The translations under genes and the position numbers were made by a program. Shown here piece after piece: positions 7,193-12,733 of a stretch of DNA of 12,733 bases (position 1 is the first letter of the stretch; every line of letters begins with the position of its first letter). Under the pieces are notes generated by a model. It searched no databases and was not told the origin of the DNA. It saw nothing but the letters and a program-made list of their open reading frames with translations. Origin of the DNA: Thiomicrorhabdus sp. GTDB taxonomy: Bacteria; Pseudomonadota; Gammaproteobacteria; Thiomicrospirales; Thiomicrospiraceae. The stretch spans positions 1 through 12,733 of the forward strand of contig WFNQ01000141.1 of NCBI GenBank assembly GCA_015488565.1, written 5' to 3'.

Positions 7193-7352
7193 ACCCAAAT
7201 CTTTACATAGAAATATGAATCTAGCGCAACTCTTTGAAAAACCTAGGGTTTTAAGTATTGCGCTGAACCTATGGGTGCGACTGCATATTTAAAAATCCTA
7301 GTTTTTCCAAATGCTTACACTATTTTTCACGTTTCTATGTAAGGATTTGGGT
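7193..7352 (-). repeat. Dispersed foldback (MITE-like) element, copy B
   Basis: A 160-bp element with 21-bp terminal inverted repeats: ACCCAAATCTTTACATAGAAA at 7193-7213 and its complement at 7332-7352, matching at 20 of 21 positions. A second, inner inverted pair (TTTGAAAAACCTAGG at 7233-7247; CCTAGTTTTTCCAAA at 7297-7311) shows that the whole unit is a long imperfect palindrome. It is homologous, in reverse orientation, to 1889-2050. It carries no open frame and no obvious target duplication. It occupies the gap between the divergent PhnA-like and J-domain genes and is the better-preserved copy. Confidence 0.75.
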
Positions 7353-7476
7353 TATAAATAGATATTGTGTAAAGGTCTCTAATTCGTGTTTCTCTATTTT
7401 AGATGGGGGGTATTATCGCCTTTTTTATTTTAAGATTGTTGGCAATTTTAATTGTTCGGGCTTTTGTTTTTAAGAA

Positions 7477-7484
7477 GGGGGGGG
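7477..7484 (+). repeat. G8 homopolymer tract upstream of J-domain gene
   Basis: Eight consecutive G residues lie 39 nt before the TTG start, in the context AGGGGGGGGTAAA. The same 13-mer context recurs at 11221-11233. The tract is between the likely promoter region and the start codon, where length change could alter expression. The rest of 7353-7507 is AT-rich with a TATTAT (7411-7416) but no convincing -35. Confidence 0.5.
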
Positions 7485-7523
7485 TAAAATTAATCAGATT
7501 TGGGAACATGATGAAGGGTAAAG

Positions 7524-8327
7524 TTGAAGCAATATTACGATAGTTCAGTTGATTACTTTGCGGTTTTGGGCGTGCATTATGGTGCCTGTGAAAAAACGGT
7601 TAAGGTGATGTATCGTAAAATGGCGCGACGCTATCACCCTGATGTGTCAACCATTCATGATGCCCAAAAAAAATTTCAAGAAATTGCCTTTGCTTACGAA
7701 GTGTTAAAAAAGCACCGTAAAGTCTATTGTCTTGATTATGAGCGTTATTCAAAAAGTCGAACGGCTTCGGGTGCGCACTCCTCTTCGTCCCAGCGTTCAA
7801 CTTCTCAAGCGAAAAACAGGGCAAAAAAAACCACAAAAGAGTACGCTAACCAAACCTACCGTGCGCATCGTCCTATTCATGGTAAAGATCGTTTGATTAC
7901 TTATCCTTTAACATTACGTTATGCCATTCGCTTATTAAAATTAGGCTCATTTTATATTCCGGGCTTAAAAGTAAAAATGAAATTTACCCGAGAGGCGTTC
8001 GCAAAGAAAACGTTTAGGCTTAAAAATAAAGGGTACAAAGGGTTATTTGGTGGAAAACCCGGGGATTATCTGGTGCGATTTTCCATTAAATTGGACAGCG
8101 TTCGTTTTCAACTAGAAGAGGGGGATATTTATGGCACTTTTTATATCCCTCAGCTATTAATTAAGGGGGGGAAAAAATTAGAACTTGAAAGCCCCAGTGG
8201 ACGACTCTGTTTTACCGTACCAAAAAACTATCATGCCAGCCAGTTTATTAAACTTAAAGGCATGGGGTTACCCTCCGATGGTGTCGTTCAAGCGGGTGAT
8301 TTTTATGTTCGTTTGGTTTCGTCTTAA
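7524..8327 (+). CDS. Type-B J-domain (DnaJ-like) co-chaperone
   Basis: A 267-residue Hsp70 co-chaperone candidate. The N-terminal J domain (about 8-72) has YFAVLGV, helix II KVMYRKMARRYHPD with the Hsp70-stimulating HPD at 38-40, and FQEIAFAYEVL. A Ser/basic linker (about 78-115, ASGAHSSSSQRSTSQ) replaces the usual Gly/Phe-rich segment. There is no CxxCxGxG zinc finger. Two DnaJ C-terminal beta domains follow (about 122-190 and 200-265), with KNKGYKGLFGGKPGDYLV and LKGMGLPSDGVVQAGDFYV, so it is CbpA/DnaJ type B in layout. The start is TTG: an in-frame stop at 7512-7514 rules out anything upstream, and AAGGG lies 5 nt before it. A G7 tract sits in frame at 8165-8171. The clpS-clpA pair follows on the same strand, a protein quality-control context. 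It is not the main DnaJ. Confidence 0.85.
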   Translation: MKQYYDSSVDYFAVLGVHYGACEKTVKVMYRKMARRYHPDVSTIHDAQKKFQEIAFAYEVLKKHRKVYCLDYERYSKSRTASGAHSSSSQRSTSQAKNRAKKTTKEYANQTYRAHRPIHGKDRLITYPLTLRYAIRLLKLGSFYIPGLKVKMKFTREAFAKKTFRLKNKGYKGLFGGKPGDYLVRFSIKLDSVRFQLEEGDIYGTFYIPQLLIKGGKKLELESPSGRLCFTVPKNYHASQFIKLKGMGLPSDGVVQAGDFYVRLVSS

Positions 8328-8369
8328 TACCTGCACAGGTGTGTCGAGGTACGTTTATGGCACTTGAAT

Positions 8370-8400
8370 TTGCATTTTTATTGAGGTATTAGGGTAGAAT
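8370..8400 (+). promoter_or_regulatory. Candidate promoter for clpS-clpA
   Basis: TAGAAT (8395-8400) is a good -10 candidate. TTGCAT (8370-8375) could serve as -35, although the 19-nt spacer is long. The leader would be about 45 nt, with AAGAAGAG before the clpS ATG. A short palindrome ACCTGCACAGGT lies just after the preceding stop codon and could be an operator or a weak hairpin. Confidence 0.35.
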
Positions 8401-8452
8401 ATCTAAACCCTTTTGGTTTTTTATACAGAGTAAAAAGAAGAGTAGTAAATAG

Positions 8453-8770
8453 ATGCCACAGAACCACGAATACGATGATGAACACCTGCTGTTAGATCGA
8501 GCGAAATCTAAAGTAGAGCCACCCAAACGCTATCAAGTGGTGTTATTAAATGATGATTACACGCCAATGGATTTTGTGGTTGATGTATTGCAGCGTTTTT
8601 TTGGGTTGGATGAAGTGAAAGCCGCGGCGATTATGCTGTCGGTGCATCATGATGGCAAAGGCGTGTGTGGTGTGTTTAGTCGAGAAATTGCCGAAATGAA
8701 AGTTCAGCTGGTGAATGATTATGCCCGCACTAATAATCACCCATTAATGTGTCAACTGGAGGTCGCATGA
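8453..8770 (+). CDS. clpS: ATP-dependent Clp protease adaptor ClpS
   Basis: ClpS is the N-recognin that binds N-degron substrates (N-terminal Leu, Phe, Tyr, Trp) and delivers them to ClpA. The 105-residue product is close to the E. coli length (106). After a short, charged N-terminal tail it has the core YQVVLLNDDYTPMDFVVDVLQ (about 24-44), whose NDD and downstream residues line the substrate pocket. The HHDGKGVCGVF block (about 63-73) and REIAEMKVQLVNDYARTNNHPL follow. ATG 8453 has an AAGAAGAG site upstream. The stop TGA shares its last base with the clpA ATG, giving translational coupling and matched production with its partner. No unusual features. Confidence 0.97.
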   Translation: MPQNHEYDDEHLLLDRAKSKVEPPKRYQVVLLNDDYTPMDFVVDVLQRFFGLDEVKAAAIMLSVHHDGKGVCGVFSREIAEMKVQLVNDYARTNNHPLMCQLEVA

Positions 8771-11010
8771 TGCTAAGTAATGAGTTACAGATGACCTTAA
8801 GCAATGCGTTTAGCGTTGCTCACGAATACGAACATGAATTTGTCACTTTAGAGCATTTATTGCTTGAGTTGCTGGCGGTTAAAGAGGTGCAAGAAGTCAT
8901 CAGTGCATGTGGTGCGGAATTGGCCGTGATTGAAGAGGGGCTTGAGAATTTTTTAGCCTCTGACATGATTGCCCGAAAACCCGAAGAGTTACAACCGACC
9001 ATGAGTTTTCAGCGTGTGATTGAACGTGCTATTTATTTAGTCCAGTCCAATGGTTACCCAGAAGTGACGGCAGTGCATGTATTGGCTTCGCTTTATGCTG
9101 AGCAAGATTCGCAAGCGGTGTATCTGTTGGAGAGTCATGGTGTAGAGCGAGTGGATGTATTGAGTTATCTCTCTCATGGCGTGACCGCATCGGAAGCTGC
9201 GGATTTTCAGCCCAATACCGATAAGCTCGCCGAACAAGACAAGGAAAAACCGTCTCCGATTGAGGCTTATACCACCAACTTAAATAAAGAAGTGGAGTTG
9301 GGACGTATTGATCCGATTATTGGTCGGGATTGGGAGCTAAACCGTACCTTAGAGATCTTAAGTCGTCGCCGTAAAAATAACCCTCTATTAGTTGGCGAAC
9401 CAGGTGTGGGTAAAACCGCTGTGGCAGAAGGGCTGGCGTATCAAATTATTCACCATAACGTGCCTGAGTTATTAAGCGATGCGGTGGTGTATAGCTTGGA
9501 TATGGGGGCTTTGTTAGCGGGAACGCGTTATCGTGGTGATTTTGAGAAGCGTTTTAAAGCACTTTTAAATGCACTAGAAGAGCAACCTCATGCCATTTTA
9601 TTTATTGATGAAATTCACACGGTGATTGGGGCGGGTGCGGTGCAAGGTGGGGCGATGGATGCTTCTAACTTAATGAAACCTGCGCTGTCTTCGGGCAAAA
9701 TTCGTTGTTTAGGCGCAACCACTTATGAAGAATTTAGAGGCGTGTTTGAAAAAGACCGCGCCTTGGCACGACGTTTTCAAAAAGTGGACGTAAAAGAGCC
9801 GAGTATTCAAGAGAGTTTTGAGATATTAAAAGGGTTAAAATCCAAATACGAAGAGCACCATCAAGTGAAATACACCTTGCCCGCGTTAAAAGAAGCGGTA
9901 GCACTGTCAGCGCGTTACTTAAGTGACAGACACCTACCCGATAAAGCGATTGATGTCATTGATGAAGCGGGCTCTAAACAAGCCTTAGCGGTCGCTTCCA
10001 AACGTAAAAAGCAGATTGGTGTGCCAGAGATTCAACAGGTCGTGGCGAGTATTGCGCGTATTCCTGTCTCTCAAATTACTCAAAAAGAGCGCAATAAATT
10101 ACAAGATTTGGCCGAGAGTCTTAAGCGTGTTGTGTTTGGTCAAGACCATGCGGTTGAGCAAGTCAGTTTGGCGATTAAATTGGCGCGTTCTGGCTTAGGC
10201 GATTCGAATAAACCCACGGGTTCTTTTTTGTTTGCTGGGCCGACAGGGGTGGGAAAAACCGAGTTAGCACAGCAACTTGCCAAGCATTTAAATGTTGAGA
10301 TGTTACGTTTTGATATGTCGGAATACATGGAGCGTCACACCGTCTCTCGTTTAATTGGTGCGCCTCCGGGCTACGTTGGCTATGACCAAGGTGGTTTATT
10401 AACCGAAGCCGTTTCAAAGCAACCTCATGCCGTTGTGTTGTTGGATGAAATTGAAAAAGCGCACCCCGATGTATTTAACTTGCTGTTGCAAGTCATGGAT
10501 CATGGCACCCTTACCGACAATAATGGCCGTAAAGCCGACTTTAGAAATATCATTTTAATCATGACTTCTAATGTGGGGGCGGAACAGATGGCACGAGCCA
10601 GCATGGGCTTTGCCGAACAGGACCATACCATGGATTTTGATGCCGAGCTTAAAAAGGTCTTTACGCCAGAATTTCGTAACCGTTTAGATGGCGTGGTGCA
10701 ATTTAATCGTTTATCTAAAGCCTCGATGGCCTCGGTGGTCAATAAGTTTATCTACGCGCTAGAAAGTACACTGGAAGCGAAAAAAGTCACCTTAACCCTA
10801 ACCGATGCGGCACGAGCTTGGTTGGCTAAAGCGGGCTACGATCCTCTAATGGGCGCAAGACCAATGGCACGATTGATTCAAGATAAAATCAAACAACCTT
10901 TGGCCGATAAGCTCTTATTTGGAGACCTGCAAAAAGGCGGAACAGTCGAGATTGATTGCGTGAAAGACGCATTGCATTTTAATGTCACTAAGATGGGCAT
11001 GAAAAAATAA
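8770..11010 (+). CDS. clpA: ATP-dependent Clp protease ATP-binding subunit ClpA
   Basis: ClpA is the hexameric AAA+ unfoldase that feeds substrates to ClpP. The 746-residue product has a Clp_N domain (about 1-140, EFVTLEHLLLELL), which is the ClpS docking site. AAA1 has Walker A GEPGVGKT (209-216) and Walker B FIDE (278-281). AAA2 has Walker A GPTGVGKT (490-497), pore loop GYVGYDQGG and Walker B LLDE (557-560). MGF at 612-614 occupies the ClpP-docking loop position where E. coli has IGL, and it fits the [LIVMP]-G-[FL] pattern. I chose the second of two adjacent ATGs (8770) because MLSNEL matches the family N-terminus and GGAGG is then 7 nt away. The first ATG at 8767 would add one Met, and a GTG at 8749 is unlikely. 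No clpP is in the window. Confidence 0.96.
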   Translation: MLSNELQMTLSNAFSVAHEYEHEFVTLEHLLLELLAVKEVQEVISACGAELAVIEEGLENFLASDMIARKPEELQPTMSFQRVIERAIYLVQSNGYPEVTAVHVLASLYAEQDSQAVYLLESHGVERVDVLSYLSHGVTASEAADFQPNTDKLAEQDKEKPSPIEAYTTNLNKEVELGRIDPIIGRDWELNRTLEILSRRRKNNPLLVGEPGVGKTAVAEGLAYQIIHHNVPELLSDAVVYSLDMGALLAGTRYRGDFEKRFKALLNALEEQPHAILFIDEIHTVIGAGAVQGGAMDASNLMKPALSSGKIRCLGATTYEEFRGVFEKDRALARRFQKVDVKEPSIQESFEILKGLKSKYEEHHQVKYTLPALKEAVALSARYLSDRHLPDKAIDVIDEAGSKQALAVASKRKKQIGVPEIQQVVASIARIPVSQITQKERNKLQDLAESLKRVVFGQDHAVEQVSLAIKLARSGLGDSNKPTGSFLFAGPTGVGKTELAQQLAKHLNVEMLRFDMSEYMERHTVSRLIGAPPGYVGYDQGGLLTEAVSKQPHAVVLLDEIEKAHPDVFNLLLQVMDHGTLTDNNGRKADFRNIILIMTSNVGAEQMARASMGFAEQDHTMDFDAELKKVFTPEFRNRLDGVVQFNRLSKASMASVVNKFIYALESTLEAKKVTLTLTDAARAWLAKAGYDPLMGARPMARLIQDKIKQPLADKLLFGDLQKGGTVEIDCVKDALHFNVTKMGMKK

Positions 11011-11040
11011 TAGGGAATAAAGAAAAGAGGGGATAAAAGC

Positions 11041-11162
11041 TTGCTCTTTAACTCCTCCCCCTGACAAGGGGGAGGTTGGGAGGGGGTATTTGTCAGGTAT
11101 CACTCGTAAAAACAAACCCCACCCCAGCCCTCCCCTTGTCAGGGGAGGGGGCTAAAAAGCAA
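11041..11162. repeat. Inverted pair of REP-like GC-rich palindromes
   Basis: Two copies of a roughly 48-bp unit face each other (11041-11088 and 11115-11162) around a 26-nt spacer. Each contains a perfect 9-bp hairpin: CCTCCCCCT/AGGGGGAGG with loop GACA (11054-11075), and CCCTCCCCT/AGGGGAGGG with loop TGTC (11128-11149). A GGTTGGGAGGGGG-type tail follows. The units match at about 38 of 48 positions by eye and could also pair with each other into one long stem. The position, directly after clpA and between convergent genes, is typical of REP/BIME elements, which may stabilise or terminate mRNA. G-rich tails could also form quadruplexes. Confidence 0.75.
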
Positions 11163-11254
11163 ATATCTGTAATTACGGTTATCATAAATCACTGATGTTT
11201 TCTTTTTTAATGCGTTGAGCAGGGGGGGGTAAATTTTTGGTTTCAATAAAAAAA

Positions 11255-11292
11255 GCCTCTTAGCAACGTGTGTGCTAAGAGGCTTTTTTTTT
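11255..11292. terminator. Strong bidirectional intrinsic terminator (clpA / infA)
   Basis: GCCTCTTAGCA (11255-11265) and TGCTAAGAGGC (11273-11283) form a perfect 11-bp stem with a 7-nt loop. Nine Ts follow on the plus side (11284-11292) and seven As precede it (11248-11254), giving a T-tract in the minus direction too. It terminates clpA readthrough from the left and the sdh-infA transcript from the right. A G8 tract (11222-11229) lies just outside it. Confidence 0.92.
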
Positions 11293-11322
11293 ATCAAGAA
11301 TTTTTATTTATTCTATGTGACC

Positions 11323-11541
11323 TTACTTACCGCGGTAAGTAATACGACCTTTGGTTAGGTCGTATGGCGTAAGCTCAACTTTTACCGCATCGCCCGCTAA
11401 AATTCGAATGTAGTTTTTGCGCATACGGCCAGAGATATGTGCCAAAATTTGGTGACCATTTTCCAACTCTACTTTAAATAAAGTATTTGGTAATGTTTCT
11501 AGTACGACTCCGTCGAATTCAATAACGTCTTGTTTTGCCAT
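11323..11541 (-). CDS. infA: Translation initiation factor IF-1
   Basis: IF-1 binds the ribosomal A site on the 30S subunit during initiation. The product has exactly the family length of 72 residues and is a single S1/OB-fold domain. It matches E. coli IF-1 almost throughout: VLETLPNTLFKVELENGH (about 13-30), AHISGRMRKNYIRIL (34-48) and VELTPYDLTKGRI (55-67). Start MAKQD is standard, although the upstream ribosome site (AAGGG, about 13 nt away) is weak. It lies downstream of sdhE on the same strand with an 86-nt gap containing its own promoter candidate, and converges on clpA. Proximity of clpA and infA is also seen in E. coli, though there a tRNA-Ser gene lies between them and none is present here. 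Confidence 0.98.
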   Translation of the reverse strand: MAKQDVIEFDGVVLETLPNTLFKVELENGHQILAHISGRMRKNYIRILAGDAVKVELTPYDLTKGRITYRGK

Positions 11542-11578
11542 GTGATTAAGTAAACCCTTGATAATAAAATTTGGGCGG

Positions 11579-11607
11579 ATTGTATCAGGAATTGGAGCTG
11601 AAAACCA
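11579..11607 (-). promoter_or_regulatory. Candidate infA promoter
   Basis: On the minus strand a near-consensus -10 TACAAT (11584-11579) is preceded, after a 17-nt spacer, by a weak -35 TGGTTT (11607-11602). The predicted leader before the infA ATG is about 30 nt. It would let infA be expressed independently of the upstream succinate dehydrogenase genes. Confidence 0.45.
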
Positions 11608-11627
11608 GTAAAAAACAGTGTTTCAAC

Positions 11628-11930
11628 TTATTTCAAGTAGTTTTCTCGAATTTCTTGAATAAGCGGAAGGTATTTTTCGGGAGATTTTACCGTTTTGTGG
11701 GGCATTTTGGGGTCAAAGGTCATGAGCCAGCGAAAAAGATTTTGGTCGTTTTCACTTAACAATTCACGAAACAGTTCTGCTTTTTCGATGGCAATACTTT
11801 CCTTTAGTGAGTCTAGGTATTTTGCCAGCAACAACTCACTCTCTAAATTACCACGCTTGGCTAAGAACAGACTTTTTTTACGCCAGTTTTTGAATGCACT
11901 GCCTGTTAATGTTGAGTGAGCAGTGCTCAT
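11628..11930 (-). CDS. sdhE: Succinate dehydrogenase FAD assembly factor SdhE
   Basis: SdhE (YgfY, DUF339) binds the flavoprotein SdhA and promotes covalent attachment of FAD. The 100-residue product is slightly longer than E. coli SdhE (88) because of its N- and C-terminal tails. It carries the diagnostic RGxxE motif as RGNLE (26-30) within FLAKRGNLESELLLAKYL, the FRELLSENDQNLFRWLM helices and a conserved MTFDP turn. It starts at an ATG that overlaps the sdhB stop (ATGA, 4 nt), so it is translationally coupled to the enzyme it matures. Placement inside the sdh operon, rather than elsewhere as in E. coli, supports the assignment. The usual RGMLELD is varied here to RGNLESE. Confidence 0.9.
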   Translation of the reverse strand: MSTAHSTLTGSAFKNWRKKSLFLAKRGNLESELLLAKYLDSLKESIAIEKAELFRELLSENDQNLFRWLMTFDPKMPHKTVKSPEKYLPLIQEIRENYLK

Positions 11931-12625
11931 AGGTCTTTTACCATAATGGATTTAAGTTCTTGAATTGCACGACTGGGCGCAAGGCCTTTTGGACAGGCAT
12001 CGGTGCAATTTTGAATGTGACGACAGCGGAACGTGGTCGTTGCGCTGTCTAGCTCTTTAAGGCGGTCAATGTGTTTGATGTCGCGAGAATCGACCACAAA
12101 CCGTTTGGCGGCAAGCAAAGCGGCAGGGCCGGCAAATTGATCGGGGTTCCACCAAAAGGAAGGGCAACTGGTTGAGCAACAACCACATAGAATACACTCA
12201 TAGCCACCGTCTAATTTGGCGCGCTCTTCAGGGCTTTGTAAGTGTTCTTCTTCTAAGTTGAGTGGCAGGGTTTCTAAAAAAGGTTTGACCGCTTTATACT
12301 GCTTGTAAAACAGGGTCATGTCGATAATTAAGTCTTTAATAATTGGCAAGCCGGGCAAGGGTCTTAGGGTAATGGTATCGCCAAGGCCAGAGAGAGAGGT
12401 GACACAACTTAAACAGTTTTTACCATTGACGTTCATGCCGTCTGAACCGCATACCCCTTCTTGACAAGAAGAACGATAGGCGATGCTTGGGTCTTGCTCG
12501 CGCAGTAAATGCAGGGCATCGAGTAACATGCTGTCTGTCGAAAGCAAAGCATTGTCTAGCTCAAAGGTTTGTTCGTACGGCTCTTTATCGGTTTCTGGAT
12601 TGTAGCGACTGATAATAAATTTCAT
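11927..12625 (-). CDS. sdhB: Succinate dehydrogenase iron-sulfur subunit SdhB
   Basis: SdhB passes electrons from the FAD of SdhA to quinone through three Fe-S clusters in the TCA cycle/complex II. The 232-residue product is near the family length. The N-terminal plant-type ferredoxin domain has SCQEGVCGSDG, where Cys54, Cys59, Asp62 (as in E. coli, where Asp replaces the third Cys) and Cys74 are the likely [2Fe-2S] ligands. Cys71 is an additional nearby cysteine. The C-terminal domain has CILCGCCSTSCP (144-155) and CRHIQNCTDACPKGL (201-215) for the [4Fe-4S] and [3Fe-4S] clusters. AAGAAGG lies 7-8 nt before the ATG. The gene follows sdhA by 21 nt and overlaps sdhE by 4 nt. Confidence 0.97.
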   Translation of the reverse strand: MKFIISRYNPETDKEPYEQTFELDNALLSTDSMLLDALHLLREQDPSIAYRSSCQEGVCGSDGMNVNGKNCLSCVTSLSGLGDTITLRPLPGLPIIKDLIIDMTLFYKQYKAVKPFLETLPLNLEEEHLQSPEERAKLDGGYECILCGCCSTSCPSFWWNPDQFAGPAALLAAKRFVVDSRDIKHIDRLKELDSATTTFRCRHIQNCTDACPKGLAPSRAIQELKSIMVKDL

Positions 12626-12646
12626 TTTATAACCTTCTTAGTACAT

Positions 12647-12733
12647 TTAATACACACGAGGAACGGGCTTAACGGAGTCGTGGTGCTTGGGGCTTAAATT
12701 CACGGGCTTAAAGGTCAGTCGGTGGTTGTCCGA
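12647..12733 (-). CDS. sdhA: Succinate dehydrogenase flavoprotein subunit SdhA, 3' end only
   Basis: The minus strand entering from the right edge is open for 28 codons and ends at TAA (12649-12647). The visible tail reads HRLTFKPVNLSPKHHD and ends KPVPRVY. This matches the characteristic SdhA C-terminus (YKPVNLKP... PPKPRVY), and sdhB follows 21 nt later. The FAD-binding and catalytic parts lie outside the window. The assignment rests on this short tail plus operon position. Confidence 0.88.
   Translation of the reverse strand, partial: SDNHRLTFKPVNLSPKHHDSVKPVPRVY

Noticed and set aside
7508..7543. 12-codon ORF (MMKGKVEAILR) overlapping the TTG start of the J-domain gene
   Set aside because: It is out of frame with the gene by one base and has only a weak upstream site. 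It could be a leader peptide or a sign of a one-base error, but the TTG start gives a normal J-domain N-terminus, so no correction is needed.
8165..8177. GGGGGGGAAAAAA run in the J-domain gene as a programmed frameshift site
   Set aside because: The codon phasing (AAG GGG GGG AAA AAA) does not form a canonical X XXY YYZ -1 slippery heptamer, and the zero frame encodes a full-length family protein.
11011..11322. tRNA-Ser gene expected between clpA and infA by analogy with E. coli
   Set aside because: The interval contains only the REP-like pair, the G8 tract and the terminator. No cloverleaf or CCA end is visible on either strand.
1..12733. A defence, CRISPR, prophage or other undescribed multi-gene system
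   Set aside because: Every sizeable gene belongs to a known housekeeping or widespread family. No repeat-spacer array, integrase, toxin-antitoxin pair or cluster of unknown genes is present. The only undescribed-looking element is the non-coding foldback repeat.

Overview
The window looks like ordinary chromosomal DNA from a free-living gammaproteobacterium. The evidence is recognisable gammaproteobacterial genes and gene orders: zipA next to ligA, clpS-clpA near infA, sdhA-sdhB-sdhE, and darP. Base composition is moderately AT-rich. The D-ribulokinase-like FGGY enzyme and overall style suggest a sulphur-oxidising Thiomicrospira/Hydrogenovibrio-like lineage, but that placement is inference. 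I see no phage, integrase, transposase, CRISPR, tRNA or rRNA.

Layout. From 1 to 1758 a minus-strand pair runs from an FGGY sugar kinase into a HopJ-family gene that is cut by the left edge. The 1759-2141 gap holds copy A of a roughly 160-bp dispersed foldback element and a candidate zipA promoter. From 2142 to 5949 the plus strand carries zipA (divisome anchor), a structured 150-nt gap, ligA (NAD-dependent DNA ligase), and darP (50S assembly factor), which overlaps ligA by 8 nt. From 6153 to 7172 a host-attachment/baeRF-like gene (plus) converges with a PhnA/YjdM-like zinc-ribbon gene (minus). The 7173-7523 gap holds copy B of the foldback element in the opposite orientation, flanked by perfectly related terminal inverted repeats, and a G8 tract. 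From 7524 to 11010 the plus strand encodes a type-B J-domain protein, then clpS and clpA overlapping by one base. The 11011-11322 gap, between convergent clpA and infA, contains an inverted pair of GC-rich REP-like palindromes, a second G8 tract and a strong bidirectional terminator. From 11323 to the right edge the minus strand carries sdhA (3' end only), sdhB, sdhE and infA.

How the genes fit together. ClpS delivers N-degron substrates to the ClpA unfoldase (with a ClpP not in this window), and the preceding J-protein adds an Hsp70 co-chaperone, so 7.5-11 kb is a protein-quality-control block. SdhA and SdhB form the catalytic part of succinate dehydrogenase. SdhE, overlapping sdhB by ATGA, promotes flavinylation of SdhA. 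infA follows downstream with its own candidate promoter. zipA-ligA-darP is a housekeeping division/replication/ribosome-assembly cluster.

The best candidate for something undescribed is the dispersed foldback repeat at 1889-2050 and 7193-7352. No gene cluster in the window looks like a new system.
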